Positions 7,766 through 17,200 of a stretch of DNA of 64,000 nucleotides are shown here, piece after piece. A program made the position numbers and the translations under genes. This DNA comes from a bacterium (GTDB lineage Bacteria; Patescibacteria; Paceibacteria; UBA9973; UBA6065): the NCBI GenBank assembly GCA_030680695.1, contig JAUXUT010000149.1, positions 1 to 64,000 on the forward strand. Direction: 5' to 3'. How positions within the stretch are numbered: position 1 is the stretch's first letter; every line of letters starts with the position of its first letter. The notes below the pieces were generated by a model. That model searched no databases, had not been told where the DNA came from, and saw only the letters and a list, made by a program, of their open reading frames with translations.

Positions 7766-9094
7766 CTAGGCGACCCGGACGATGTCCTGGGCGCCGCGTT
7801 TGATGTTCCAAATCCCTGGCGATCGGTCGTGATGCATAGCGATTCCTGGCACGCATTCGGCGATGGCGTCGCCCATTCGTTGCGCTTCGACACGCAACGT
7901 CGGGTGAACCGTGTTGGCTGAACGAAGTTCGGCGATGTAAACCGCCGACGGCAAGGAACAAGACATTTTCACGGTGACGGTGTAACCCATCGCCGTGTAG
8001 TATTGTTTGACCTCGTCAGCGACAGGCGCGCCGTTCGCATCAACAAGCTTCGCGATGCGGGCTTCTTGGGTCTTGATCAACGCCTCGGCCTCTGCACGGA
8101 GAGTTTCAGGGAGCTGTTCGAGATACCACGGGAAGAAACCGTATCGCGTCGTAAGGAGCGGCATTTCTTGGACTGCACTGCGCTGCCTTTGCAAGTCTCG
8201 ATACGAGCCGAAGTCGAGTGGGAACGAGAAGACGATGTCTCCATACTGCCTGAAGCGGTTGTGGAGCTCGCTTTTCGCCGGACGCTCGGCAAGAAGGTTT
8301 TGATGCACGGACAAACCTTCGAGGTCGAGGCGAGAACGATACGAGAACGCCTTGATCGACGGGTCGTCGAAATAGGCGAACTTGGACATGCTTTTATCAA
8401 GATATGCCTCTTGCTCTGGATATTCCTTGTGGAGGAAGCTCGATTTGTATTTTGCCTTGAGCTCGTTGGTCACGGCGTCCGCCACTTCGCGCACTTCGGC
8501 GAGAGGATGGTGACGCATTTCCTTGAGGTGATCGCTCGCTTGGCGCAAGTTGGTGTGCCATGCAGCAAGTGTCGTCGCGCCCGCAGGAAGGAATCCTCGG
8601 GCGATGTCGAAGGCACGAGCCTTGATCGCCTTTTCATACACGCCTTCTTTCTGGCCTTTCTGGATGGGGAAACGCAGTTTGAGGACAGGCACGAGTTCTT
8701 CCAAGGCGTGAACGTAGAAAGCCATCCAGGCATCCTGTATTTCCTCGCCTTCAACACTACCGATCGGATTGAGCACATCTTGCGAAGCCATGTCGAGGTA
8801 TCGCGTCGAGGCTTCTTGGCCGCTGTAGAGAGGCCAGTCTTGCACTGCCTTTGCGACGAGCATGGACACTTGTTCGACGAAAATCGAAGTAGTGCCGCAG
8901 TCGCCGATAGACTTGTGGCCGTACTCGACGTAATAAATCGACATAAACTTGTCTGCGCCGCGCTCCTTGATTTGGGCAAGGTGCTCGGTAACGCTCTTTG
9001 GGCTCCTCGAGTAGAGGGCTTGAAGCATAGCGTTCGCTTCGGGTGGAACGTCGTCGATGATGACGATGTTTCGGGGATTTTTCGGTGTTTTCAT
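7766..9094 (-). CDS. FAD-dependent thymidylate synthase family protein with two ThyX-like halves
   Basis: 442 aa, about twice a normal ThyX. The first half has EYGHKSIGDCGTTSIFVEQ, then QEASTRYLDMA and ARGFLPAGATTLAAWHTNLR, matching ThyX order, but it lacks the RHR signature. The second half (from about residue 285) has YRDLQRQRS near residue 298, which resembles the ThyX RHRxxS region, and ends with ELRSANTVHPTLRVEAQ. ThyX makes dTMP from dUMP with methylene-THF, FAD and NADPH. The -10 box TACAAT ends 7 nt before the ATG. Neighbouring dCMP deaminase, glyA, tmk and dut support the role. Whether both halves are active cannot be told from sequence. Confidence 0.72.
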   Translation of the reverse strand: MKTPKNPRNIVIIDDVPPEANAMLQALYSRSPKSVTEHLAQIKERGADKFMSIYYVEYGHKSIGDCGTTSIFVEQVSMLVAKAVQDWPLYSGQEASTRYLDMASQDVLNPIGSVEGEEIQDAWMAFYVHALEELVPVLKLRFPIQKGQKEGVYEKAIKARAFDIARGFLPAGATTLAAWHTNLRQASDHLKEMRHHPLAEVREVADAVTNELKAKYKSSFLHKEYPEQEAYLDKSMSKFAYFDDPSIKAFSYRSRLDLEGLSVHQNLLAERPAKSELHNRFRQYGDIVFSFPLDFGSYRDLQRQRSAVQEMPLLTTRYGFFPWYLEQLPETLRAEAEALIKTQEARIAKLVDANGAPVADEVKQYYTAMGYTVTVKMSCSLPSAVYIAELRSANTVHPTLRVEAQRMGDAIAECVPGIAMHHDRSPGIWNIKRGAQDIVRVA

Positions 9095-9101
9095 AGAACT
9101 T

Positions 9102-9107
9102 ATTGTA
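9102..9107 (-). promoter_or_regulatory. -10 element of ThyX-like gene (leaderless)
   Basis: TACAAT on the minus strand ends 7 nt before the ATG (9094). The glyA -10 is about 60 bp away on the other strand, so this is a compact divergent promoter region. Confidence 0.6.
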
Positions 9108-9160
9108 TCTGGTTTTCATTCTTCATGGAATGCAGATCAAGTCAATCTTTATTTTCGTGA

Positions 9161-9166
9161 TACAAT
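9161..9166 (+). promoter_or_regulatory. -10 element of glyA (leaderless)
   Basis: TACAAT ends 7 nt before the ATG at 9174. Confidence 0.6.
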
Positions 9167-9173
9167 CCGAGCC

Positions 9174-10349
9174 ATGAAAGATTCTCAGGTTTCAAAGCTG
9201 ATCAAGGCAGAAAAAGCGAGGCAGAAAAAGGCGACAAACCTCATCGCCTCTGAAAACTACGTGTCGAAAGACGTTCTTGAAGCTCTCGGTTCAGAGCTCA
9301 CAAACAAATACGCTGAAGGCTATCCAGGCAAGCGATATTACGGCGGCAATTCCGTTGTAGACAAGGTCGAGGAACTGGCAATAAAGCGCGCCCTCGACCT
9401 TTTCAAACTCTCGCCAGATGAATGGCATGTGAACACCCAGGCTTTGTCCGGCTCGCCAGCGAATCTTTCTGTGTATGTTGCCTTGCTCGAGAAAGGGGAC
9501 AAGGTCATGGGAATGTCCCTCGACCACGGTGGACATCTCACTCACGGCCACAAAGTTTCGGCCACGGGCAAATTCTGGACCCAGGTGCCGTACGGCGTTT
9601 CGAAGGTCTCTGAAATTCTCGATTACGACGAGATCGAATCCATCGCCCTGCGCGAGAAGCCGAAAATGATCATCGCGGGTTTCACTGCATACCCGCGGGA
9701 GATTGATTGGAACCGTTTCCGCGAAATCGCTGATGCATGCGGGGCCATTCTCATGGTGGATATGTCGCATATCGCTGGCCTTGTTGCGGGCGGTGCGTAC
9801 CCATCACCATTCCCGTTTGCAGATATTGTTACGACAACGACCCACAAGACTCTGCGCGGCCCTCGCGGCGCCCTTATTTTTGCAAAAAAAGACGTGCGCG
9901 CCCTGTATAAAAAAATCGACAGGGCAGTGTTTCCTGGACTCCAGGGCGGACCACATATGAATCAGACCGCGGCCATTGCCGTGGCACTGAAAGAAGCGGC
10001 CACATCTGCATTCAAAAAATATGCCGCGCAGGTTGTGAAAAATGCTCAGGCTCTCGCCAAGGCTCTCGTGGACCTCGGCTGGCGCGTTATTTCCGGTGGT
10101 ACCGACAGTCACCTCATCCTCGTAGACGTGTGGATGGACGGAAAAGGAATCGGTGGCAAGGAGGCTTCGGACAGGCTCGAGGCAGCAGGCATCATCGTAA
10201 ACAAGAACGGCATCCCATATGACACGCGCGGACCTGTGGATCCATCGGGCATACGTTTGGGCACCGCGGGCGAAACCACACGCGGCAAGAAAGAGAAAGA
10301 CATGCTCGCCCTCGCCAAGAAGATAGATAAGGTGTTGCGCAAAGCATAG
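9174..10349 (+). CDS. glyA: Serine hydroxymethyltransferase
   Basis: 391 aa. Motifs: NLIASENYVSKDVLEALGS, NKYAEGYPGKRYYGG, the DMSHIAGLVAGG segment, and TTTTHKTLRGPRGAL, where the Lys forms the PLP aldimine. It converts serine + THF to glycine + methylene-THF, the carbon donor for ThyX. The frame is open upstream to 9057, but the -10 box and the conserved N-terminus support 9174. It is probably transcribed divergently from the ThyX-like gene. Confidence 0.97.
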   Translation: MKDSQVSKLIKAEKARQKKATNLIASENYVSKDVLEALGSELTNKYAEGYPGKRYYGGNSVVDKVEELAIKRALDLFKLSPDEWHVNTQALSGSPANLSVYVALLEKGDKVMGMSLDHGGHLTHGHKVSATGKFWTQVPYGVSKVSEILDYDEIESIALREKPKMIIAGFTAYPREIDWNRFREIADACGAILMVDMSHIAGLVAGGAYPSPFPFADIVTTTTHKTLRGPRGALIFAKKDVRALYKKIDRAVFPGLQGGPHMNQTAAIAVALKEAATSAFKKYAAQVVKNAQALAKALVDLGWRVISGGTDSHLILVDVWMDGKGIGGKEASDRLEAAGIIVNKNGIPYDTRGPVDPSGIRLGTAGETTRGKKEKDMLALAKKIDKVLRKA

Positions 10350-10370
10350 TTTCTGATATCGTCGACTCAA

Positions 10371-11021
10371 ATGAGAAACATCTTCATAGTTCTTGAAGGA
10401 TGCGAAGGTTCAGGTAAGTCGACTCAGTTAAAGAAGCTCCAAGGGCATTTGCCCGAGGCCGTTTTCTTTCGGGAGCCAGGCGGCACTGAGTTTTCCGAAA
10501 ACGAAATGCGCCGCTTGCTTTTGAGCAAGGATCACGGTCCGCGGATGTCGGCATTCCAACATATGAATCTGTTCTTCACGGGAAGGGCGGATAATATCCG
10601 TGAAATTGTCATCCCTGCGCACAAGCAAGGGAAAGTCGCGCTTACAGACCGTTTTGATGCCAGTTCGTTTGCGTATCAAATCTTCGGTCTCGGCGGCCAC
10701 GAACTCGAGGCTCATTTCGAGAGCAATCGGGCCTTTATGGGTCCTGTCGAGCACCGTCCGTCGCTTTATATCATTCTCGACATTCCCGTCGAGGTTGGTA
10801 TGGCACGAGTCGCCAAGCGTGAGAATGACAAGAAAGGCACCTCTAATCATTTCGATACGAGAGGCCCAGATTTTCATTCCCGTGTGCGTGACGGATACCG
10901 CCGCTTCGCCGAGATCCATGGTCCGAGCGTGGTAATGATTGACGCTTCAGGCACGGTGGAAGAGGTCTGGACGAAGTTGAGGCAGACTGTTGACGAGCAT
11001 ATCGCATCTCTTCGCTCATAG
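10371..11021 (+). CDS. tmk: Thymidylate kinase
   Basis: 216 aa P-loop kinase. The Walker A motif GCEGSGKST is at residues ~9-17, FFREPGGTEFSE gives the dTMP-binding DR(E/F) region, and LTDRFDASSFAYQ the conserved TDR(Y/F) motif. It phosphorylates dTMP to dTDP. It lies 21 bp after glyA; TATCGT at 10357 ends 8 nt before the ATG, so a private leaderless promoter is also possible. A terminator follows. Confidence 0.93.
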   Translation: MRNIFIVLEGCEGSGKSTQLKKLQGHLPEAVFFREPGGTEFSENEMRRLLLSKDHGPRMSAFQHMNLFFTGRADNIREIVIPAHKQGKVALTDRFDASSFAYQIFGLGGHELEAHFESNRAFMGPVEHRPSLYIILDIPVEVGMARVAKRENDKKGTSNHFDTRGPDFHSRVRDGYRRFAEIHGPSVVMIDASGTVEEVWTKLRQTVDEHIASLRS

Positions 11022-11027
11022 TTTCGA

Positions 11028-11056
11028 GCCCGCGCACTCCGTGCGCGGGCTTTTCC
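11028..11056 (+). terminator. Terminator after tmk
   Basis: GCCCGCGCAC/GTGCGCGGGC stem followed by TTTTCC. Confidence 0.9.
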
Positions 11057-11110
11057 TTTATCCTTTTTGACGGCCCTGCTTATGTTATAGTTTTCGTATC
11101 AAAAAATCCC

Positions 11111-11545
11111 ATGCAAAAAAAGCTCAAAATCGTCCGGCTATCCGATAAAGTCCCTGTACCAAAGTACGCCATGCCGGGCGACGCTGGATTTGACCTCTTT
11201 GTCGGCGAACGATTGGAACTCAAACCCCTGCAACGAGCAGCCATCAACACAGGGTATAAGATGGAGATACCGCCAGGCCACGTCGGCATCATATACGAGA
11301 AATCCGGCCTCTCGTTCAAGCACGGCATCATCACGTACGGCAATGTCATAGACTCTGGATATCGAGGGGAAGTGCGCGTGGGCGTAATGAACCTTGGCGC
11401 GGAAACCTACGTGTTCGAGCCGGGACACAAGGTCGCCCAGATGATTATCCATTCGTACGAAGAAGTGAAATTCGAGGAAGTGACGACCGAAGACCTCTCT
11501 GAATCAGAGCGCGGTGCGCGCGGATTCGGCAGTACGGGGAAGTAG
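11111..11545 (+). CDS. dut: dUTP diphosphatase
   Basis: 144 aa, trimeric dUTPase. The five motifs can be followed: MPGDAGFDLF (1), YEKSGLSFKHGI (2), GNVIDSGYRGEV (3, catalytic Asp and stacking Tyr), GHKVAQMII (4) and RGARGFGSTGK (5, Gly-rich tail). It removes dUTP and yields dUMP for ThyX. TATAGT is at 11086-11091, leaving a leader of about 12-19 nt. Confidence 0.95.
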   Translation: MQKKLKIVRLSDKVPVPKYAMPGDAGFDLFVGERLELKPLQRAAINTGYKMEIPPGHVGIIYEKSGLSFKHGIITYGNVIDSGYRGEVRVGVMNLGAETYVFEPGHKVAQMIIHSYEEVKFEEVTTEDLSESERGARGFGSTGK

Positions 11546-11559
11546 TACGAGGAGTATAT

Positions 11560-11702
11560 AAATAAAAAAGCCACCCTTGGGAGGGTAGCTGTAGATGTTT
11601 TAGGGAAACCCACCGAAGTGGTGGGTGCTATATTGCGCCCGCATAAAGGATATTTGAGGACTGGGGGTAGAGGCTTAATTGCCCCAGCTCAAGTCGAGCT
11701 TT
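11560..11702 (-). ncRNA. Candidate small structured RNA antisense to dut-argS intergenic region
   Basis: On the minus strand, TTGCAT (11736-11731) and TATAAT (11714-11709), 16 bp apart, predict a start near 11702. The predicted RNA forms hairpins GCUC/GAGC, CUGGGG/CCCCAG and CCCACC/GGUGGG. It ends in an 8-bp stem GCUACCCU/AGGGUGGC followed by six U. No ORF fits. About 140 nt; family not recognised (no SRP or 6S signature). Confidence 0.5.
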
Positions 11703-11708
11703 CTATTT

Positions 11709-11736
11709 ATTATATCACAAATACAGAATAATGCAA
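11709..11736 (-). promoter_or_regulatory. Promoter of the 11.6-kb candidate RNA
   Basis: TTGCAT and TATAAT on the minus strand with a 16-bp spacer. Confidence 0.55.
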
Positions 11737-11794
11737 GCACCTCGCCATCGGCAAAGGTGCTACTATTAAAAGACCTTTATTTAAGGCCCCATAT

Positions 11795-13510
11795 ATGGAT
11801 ATCCCGTTTGAACTAACATCTGCAATCAAGTCTGCGCTCAAGTCTCTCGGTATCGAGGCGACTGACGTCGTGCTCGAGCATCCGGCCGACATGTCACACG
11901 GCGATTACGCTACAAATGTCGCCCTCGCCTTCTCAAAACAGCTTCAAGTCAACCCGCGTGAGTTGGGGGAGAAGCTCGCCGCCGCCCTTCGCGCGCGTAA
12001 CATACCGTTCGTCGAGCGTATTGACGTCGCGGGTCCAGGCTTCATCAACTTTCATGTGTCACGGGCGACTCTTTCGAAAGGAATCGAGGAGATACTCAAA
12101 CGCACGTACCGATATGGAACAGGCAACCTTTGGAGGAACACCAAGGTCCTCATCGAATACACCGATCCGAACCCGTTCAAGGAATTTCACATCGGTCACT
12201 TGATGGCGAACGCTATCGGCGAGTCACTCGCTCGCCTTATCGGCAGCCATGGCGCAAAGGTTCGCCGCATGTGCTATCAAGGCGACGTCGGTATGCATGT
12301 GGCAAAGGCCATGTGGGCCATTATGCGCCGGGGCAAGTTGCCATCGCGCCTGTCGCCCCTGAAGGAACGCATCGCGTTCATCGGCTCGTGCTATGTCGAG
12401 GGATCAAAAGCGTACGAAGAAGACGCTGTGGCCAAAGTTGAAATCGAAGCGGTGAACAAAGCGGTCTTCGAAGGCAAGGATCGCAAGCTCATGAAGGCGT
12501 ATAAACGCGGTCGCCGCTGGAGCCTCAGTCATTTCGAAGACATATATCGCGAACTCGGCACCAAATTCAATTACTATGTCCTCGAAAGCGAAGTCATCCA
12601 TGACGGTGTGGCTATTGTGAACGAATTTCTTGATAAAGGTGTGTTTGAAAAGTCCGAAGGCGCTGTCGTTTTCAAGGGCGAGAAATACGATCCATCGCTT
12701 CACACCCGAGTATTCATTAATTCACAAGGTTTGCCGACTTACGAGGCCAAGGAACTCGGTCTAAACACGAGAAAATGGAAACGCATGGCCCCTGACCGAT
12801 CCATCATCGTCACAGCAAACGAACAATCGGATTATTTCCGCGTCGTATTGAAGGCGCTCGAACTTGTTAATCCGGCGGCTCGCAAAGCAACCGAACATAT
12901 TTCGCACGGCATGCTCCGATTCGCTTCTGGCAAGATGTCTTCACGCACGGGCAATGTCATCACGGGTGAGTCTTTGATTCGCGATGTCGAAGCCATGGTC
13001 GCCGAGAAGCTCAAGGATCGAGACATTTCTGAATCTAAAAAGGAAAAAATCGCCTCAATCATCGCCGTGGCTGCCATCAAGTACTCGATTCTGAAACAGG
13101 TCACATCGTCCGACATTATCTATGACTTCGAAAAATCCATCTCATTTGAAGGGGATTCTGGACCGTACCTTTTGTATACAGCAGTGCGCGCCAGCTCGGT
13201 GCTCGCCAAGGCGAAGTCCGAAAAGATAAAGCCCGTTGTTTCCGTGACTGTACCTGCCACTGCACTCGAGAAACTCCTCGTTCGTTATCCAGAAACCGTT
13301 GAACGCGCAGCGATTGAAAAGGCGCCACATCTCCTTGCTGGATATCTCATCGAAACGGCGGCCGCTTTCAATTCGTGGTACGCGAACACCATCATCGTTA
13401 AAAAAGATGAACCAGAATCGCCGCATCGTGTTGCTGTTGCCGCCGCGACCCGTGTTGTTATCGAGAACGGTCTCGACCTTTTGGGCATGAAGGTACCGGA
13501 CGAGATGTAA
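11795..13510 (+). CDS. argS: Arginyl-tRNA synthetase
   Basis: 571 aa class I synthetase. The N-terminal Add1 domain contains HGDYATNVAL and GFINFHV. The catalytic domain has DPNPFKEFHIGHLM (HIGH), and MSSRTGNVI replaces KMSKS as usual for ArgRS. The C-terminal DALR anticodon-binding domain has SGPYLLYTAVRASSVL and the end LLGMKVPDEM. It charges tRNA-Arg. A weak stem-loop with six T (13512-13538) follows. Confidence 0.96.
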   Translation: MDIPFELTSAIKSALKSLGIEATDVVLEHPADMSHGDYATNVALAFSKQLQVNPRELGEKLAAALRARNIPFVERIDVAGPGFINFHVSRATLSKGIEEILKRTYRYGTGNLWRNTKVLIEYTDPNPFKEFHIGHLMANAIGESLARLIGSHGAKVRRMCYQGDVGMHVAKAMWAIMRRGKLPSRLSPLKERIAFIGSCYVEGSKAYEEDAVAKVEIEAVNKAVFEGKDRKLMKAYKRGRRWSLSHFEDIYRELGTKFNYYVLESEVIHDGVAIVNEFLDKGVFEKSEGAVVFKGEKYDPSLHTRVFINSQGLPTYEAKELGLNTRKWKRMAPDRSIIVTANEQSDYFRVVLKALELVNPAARKATEHISHGMLRFASGKMSSRTGNVITGESLIRDVEAMVAEKLKDRDISESKKEKIASIIAVAAIKYSILKQVTSSDIIYDFEKSISFEGDSGPYLLYTAVRASSVLAKAKSEKIKPVVSVTVPATALEKLLVRYPETVERAAIEKAPHLLAGYLIETAAAFNSWYANTIIVKKDEPESPHRVAVAAATRVVIENGLDLLGMKVPDEM

Positions 13511-13511
13511 T

Positions 13512-13538
13512 AAGAAGCCCCTTGACGGGAGCTTTTTT
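13512..13538 (+). terminator. Weak terminator after argS
   Basis: AAGC-CCC and GGG-A-GCTT arms with one bulge, followed by TTTTTT. Confidence 0.6.
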
Positions 13539-13558
13539 CAGAGGAGAATGGGGAATGA

Positions 13559-14122
13559 ATGAACTTCTCAATCAATCCTGAGGGATCCTCGGGAATAACC
13601 AATGTTGGAGAACTGGTCGAGCGTGGGCTCGATGAGTTCGCCGACCTCCGGACCCGTCGCTATGAAGTGACGGGTTTGTGGCCGAGTGGGTATGAACAAC
13701 TCCTTCGCAGACTAGGAGTTGACGACCTGAGCGACTACAGAAAATATTTCAGGCGAGACACTCGCCTAGGTTTGCCGGAAACAACCACATACATGTTTCA
13801 GTGGCTTACACTCGACATGTCGATGCCGGTTCGTGTTCTGACAGCACTTCTGTACCCTGGTCCGGATTTGTACCGGGCGGGGACACTCCAGGCAGCACTG
13901 TTCTTCTTGCTGGAGTATGGTGACACTGCCAGGGCGCTTCTCAGGGGAGGGCGCGAGATACTGTTTTTCGGGGATATCAGTGTCCCCGGGACATGTGTCG
14001 GTAGGATCACCATGAGGCGCCGCAGGTTCAAGCTCGAAAGATTTAACATCAATCGTATGTCTGACGCCTATGGCGACCGATACCTCTTACTTGAGCGTCC
14101 CAAGCGCAAGGTCTGCGCATAG
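13559..14122 (+). CDS. Hypothetical protein
   Basis: 187 aa, not recognised. It is mostly charged and Arg-rich, with no clear signal or membrane helix; the middle (MPVRVLTALLYPGPDLYRAG, then ALFFLLEYGDTARALLRGG) is more hydrophobic and may be helical. A purine-rich GAGGAG lies 12 nt before the ATG; an earlier ATG at 13555 gives only eight codons. It has its own terminator, so it is a single-gene unit between argS and ileS. Confidence 0.55.
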   Translation: MNFSINPEGSSGITNVGELVERGLDEFADLRTRRYEVTGLWPSGYEQLLRRLGVDDLSDYRKYFRRDTRLGLPETTTYMFQWLTLDMSMPVRVLTALLYPGPDLYRAGTLQAALFFLLEYGDTARALLRGGREILFFGDISVPGTCVGRITMRRRRFKLERFNINRMSDAYGDRYLLLERPKRKVCA

Positions 14123-14126
14123 TTTC

Positions 14127-14155
14127 CAGCCCCTCCGCAAGGAGGGGCTGTTTCT
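14127..14155 (+). terminator. Terminator
   Basis: CAGCCCCTCC/GGAGGGGCTG stem with GCAA loop, then TTTCTT. Confidence 0.88.
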
Positions 14156-14204
14156 TGTCTGAATCTTTCAAAAACCTCAGAAAATTGCTATTCTTGCCAC
14201 ACAT

Positions 14205-17200
14205 ATGCCAGAACCAAAGTCCAAACTCGTTGAATCAGAGGGGAAAGTGCTCGCCTTTTGGCAAAAGGAAAACATATTCAAGAAATCCCTCAAAGGAAAG
14301 TCTAAGGACTTTGTGTTTTATGATGGACCGCCGTTTGCTACCGGAACGCCTCACTACGGTCATTTTCTCGCAAGCTTTATCAAAGACACGATCCCGCGAT
14401 ACAAGGCGATGCGTGGATACAAGGTCACGCGACGTTGGGGTTGGGATTGTCACGGCTTGCCAGTCGAGAACCTCATCGAGAAAGAGCTCGGCCTCAAGTC
14501 AAAGAAAGACATCGTTGATTATGGTGTAGACAAGTTCAATACCGCTTCAAGAGACAGCGTTCTTCGATATGCCAACGAATGGCGCACACAAATTCCACGC
14601 ATCGGTCGTTGGGTGGACATGGATGACGATTACCGCACCATGGACGCCTCGTACACCGAATCGGTTTGGTGGGTGTTCAAATCACTTTTTGATAAGGGAC
14701 TTGTATACGAAGGGTTCAAATCCATGCAGGTTTGTCCTCGATGTGAAACAACTCTTTCGAATTTCGAGGTTAACCTTGGATACAAGGACATCACCGACAT
14801 CTCGGTCTACGTCGCGCTTGAAAGCAAGAAAGAAAAAGGCACATATTTTCTCGCCTGGACGACAACACCGTGGACTCTGCCTGGTAACGTCGCGCTTGCC
14901 GTCGGTGCCGACATTGATTACGCGCGCGTTACACATGCTGGTAAAACATACATCGTCGCGCGCGACCGTGTCGCTGATGTCTTTGCAGGAAAGGAACACA
15001 ACCTTGTTTCAGTGATGAAGGGAAGTGATCTCGTCGGCACTGTCTACACACCGATTTTCGATTATTACGTCGCCGGTGATACAAAAAATCTTGAAAATGG
15101 TTTCAAGGTGTGTGCCGCAGATTTTGTAACCACCACTGACGGAACGGGTATCGTGCATATCGCCCCAGCGTTCGGCGAGGATGACATGAAGCTTGGTGAG
15201 CGCGAGAAGCTCCCGTTCATTCAACATGTCGGCATGGACGGCAAGTTCAGGCCAGAAGTTCGCGATTTCGCTGGGCTAGATGTAAAACCCAAAGGTGCCG
15301 CCGACGAGAAAGATCCGCACCAGAAAACAGACGTCGAGGTCATAAAATGGCTCGCTCATAACGGCCACCTTTTCGAGAAAAAGAAAATCATCCACTCGTA
15401 TCCGCATTGTTGGCGTTGCGACACACCGCTTCTAAATTACGCGGCATCATCATGGTTTGTGAAGGTGACGGCATTCAAGGACAAGCTTGTGGCCGCAAAC
15501 AAAAAAGTTTCATGGACTCCTGAAGATATTCGCGATGGACGCTTCGGTAAGTGGCTTGAAGGCGCTCGTGATTGGGCGATATCCCGCTCGCGATTCTGGG
15601 GTGCGCCAATTCCTGTTTGGAAAGCCAAGACGAGCGGCAAACTGTACCCAGTCGGATCGCTCGCTGAATTGAAAAAACTCGTAAAGCGTTCGGGCAACAC
15701 ATACACATTGATGCGCCACGGCGAGGCGGAATCAAATGTTCTCGGTATATCAAATTCAGATCACACCAAGAAATATCACCTCACCGACAACGGCAAGGAA
15801 CAAACTCGCGCCCGCGCGAAAGAACTGAAGAAGACCGGCATCGACCTCATCATCGCATCGGATTTCATGCGCACAGAAGAAACTGCCCGCATCGTGGCTG
15901 AAGAACTTGGCATACCAGCAAAGGATATTGTTTACGATGTACGATTGCGCGAATACAATGTCGGCCCAGAACGTGAAGGCAAGCCTTGGCGCAGCACCGA
16001 AGATTATGTGCGCGAGCACGGCCCGTATCCGGGAATGGAAACTCCAGCGTCTCTCAAAAAGCGCGTCTTTGCCGCGATGTACGACATTGATCGAAAATAT
16101 CAAGGCAAGAAGATACTCATCATAAGCCACGGTTCGCCGCTCAACACCATCATGAACGGTATCACAAACGATATTGATCATGAGGAAATCATGCACGAAA
16201 CGCGCAGCAATTTCCGCCATCCAGCCGAAGTGCACACCGTTGATTTCGCTCGTTTGCCACACAACGACGATTATGACCTCGACCTTCATCGCCCATATAT
16301 AGACAAGGTTGAATGTGTCGCACCAGGCGGGGAAGTGCTTGTCCGCGTCCCTGAAGTTTTCGATTGCTGGTTCGAGTCAGGTTCGATGCCGTATGGCGAG
16401 GCGCATTATATCGGCAAGGCCAAGCCACATTTCAATCCCAAGGGTATTCTCGGCGGCCTATTCAACTCGCGCACAGGATTTCCGGCGGACTTCATCGCTG
16501 AAGGAGTCGACCAGACCCGTGGCTGGTTTTATTCGATGATGGTGCTCGGTACTGGATTGTTTGGTACGAGCCCATTCAAGAATGTCATCGTAAACGGCAT
16601 CATCCTCGCCGAAAATGGTGAGAAAATGTCCAAGCGCCTCAAAAACTATCCAGATCCAATGGAAGTTGTAGATAAGTACGGCGCGGATGCTTTGCGATAT
16701 TATCTTCTTTCGTCGCCCGTCGTCGCGGCCCAAGACGTGCGCTTTTCGGAAAAAGGCGTGGACGAGGTTTCAAAGAAGCTCCTTCAACGCCTAGACAACG
16801 TCGTCGCTTTCTATGAATTGTATGCGTCGCGAGATACCGCACCTGTCGCTGATTCAACGCATGTGCTCGACCGATGGATCCGTGCTCGCCTGGCCGAAAC
16901 TGCAGCCGAGGTTGGCCGACAGCTCGACCGATATCAACTCGACAAGGCTTCGCGCCCATTGATGTCTTTTGTTGACGACCTTTCCACCTGGTATTTGCGC
17001 CGATCACGCGACAGGTTCAAGTCAGAAGATGTTGCGGACAAGGCGCTCGCGCAGTCTGACCGGGCTCTCGCCCTTGGCACGACTCGACACATATTGCGCG
17101 AATTCGCAAAAGTTTCCGCGCCGTTCTTGCCGTTTTACGCCGAGAACCTCTGGGGCAGGGTCAAAGAGCAATCAGACATCGAAAGCGTCCATCTTGCCGA

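Noticed and set aside
8003..9160. 385-codon open frame on the plus strand opposite the ThyX-like gene
   Set aside because: It is the antisense shadow of a recognisable protein; its translation is Arg/Leu/Phe-rich with no motif, and no promoter fits.
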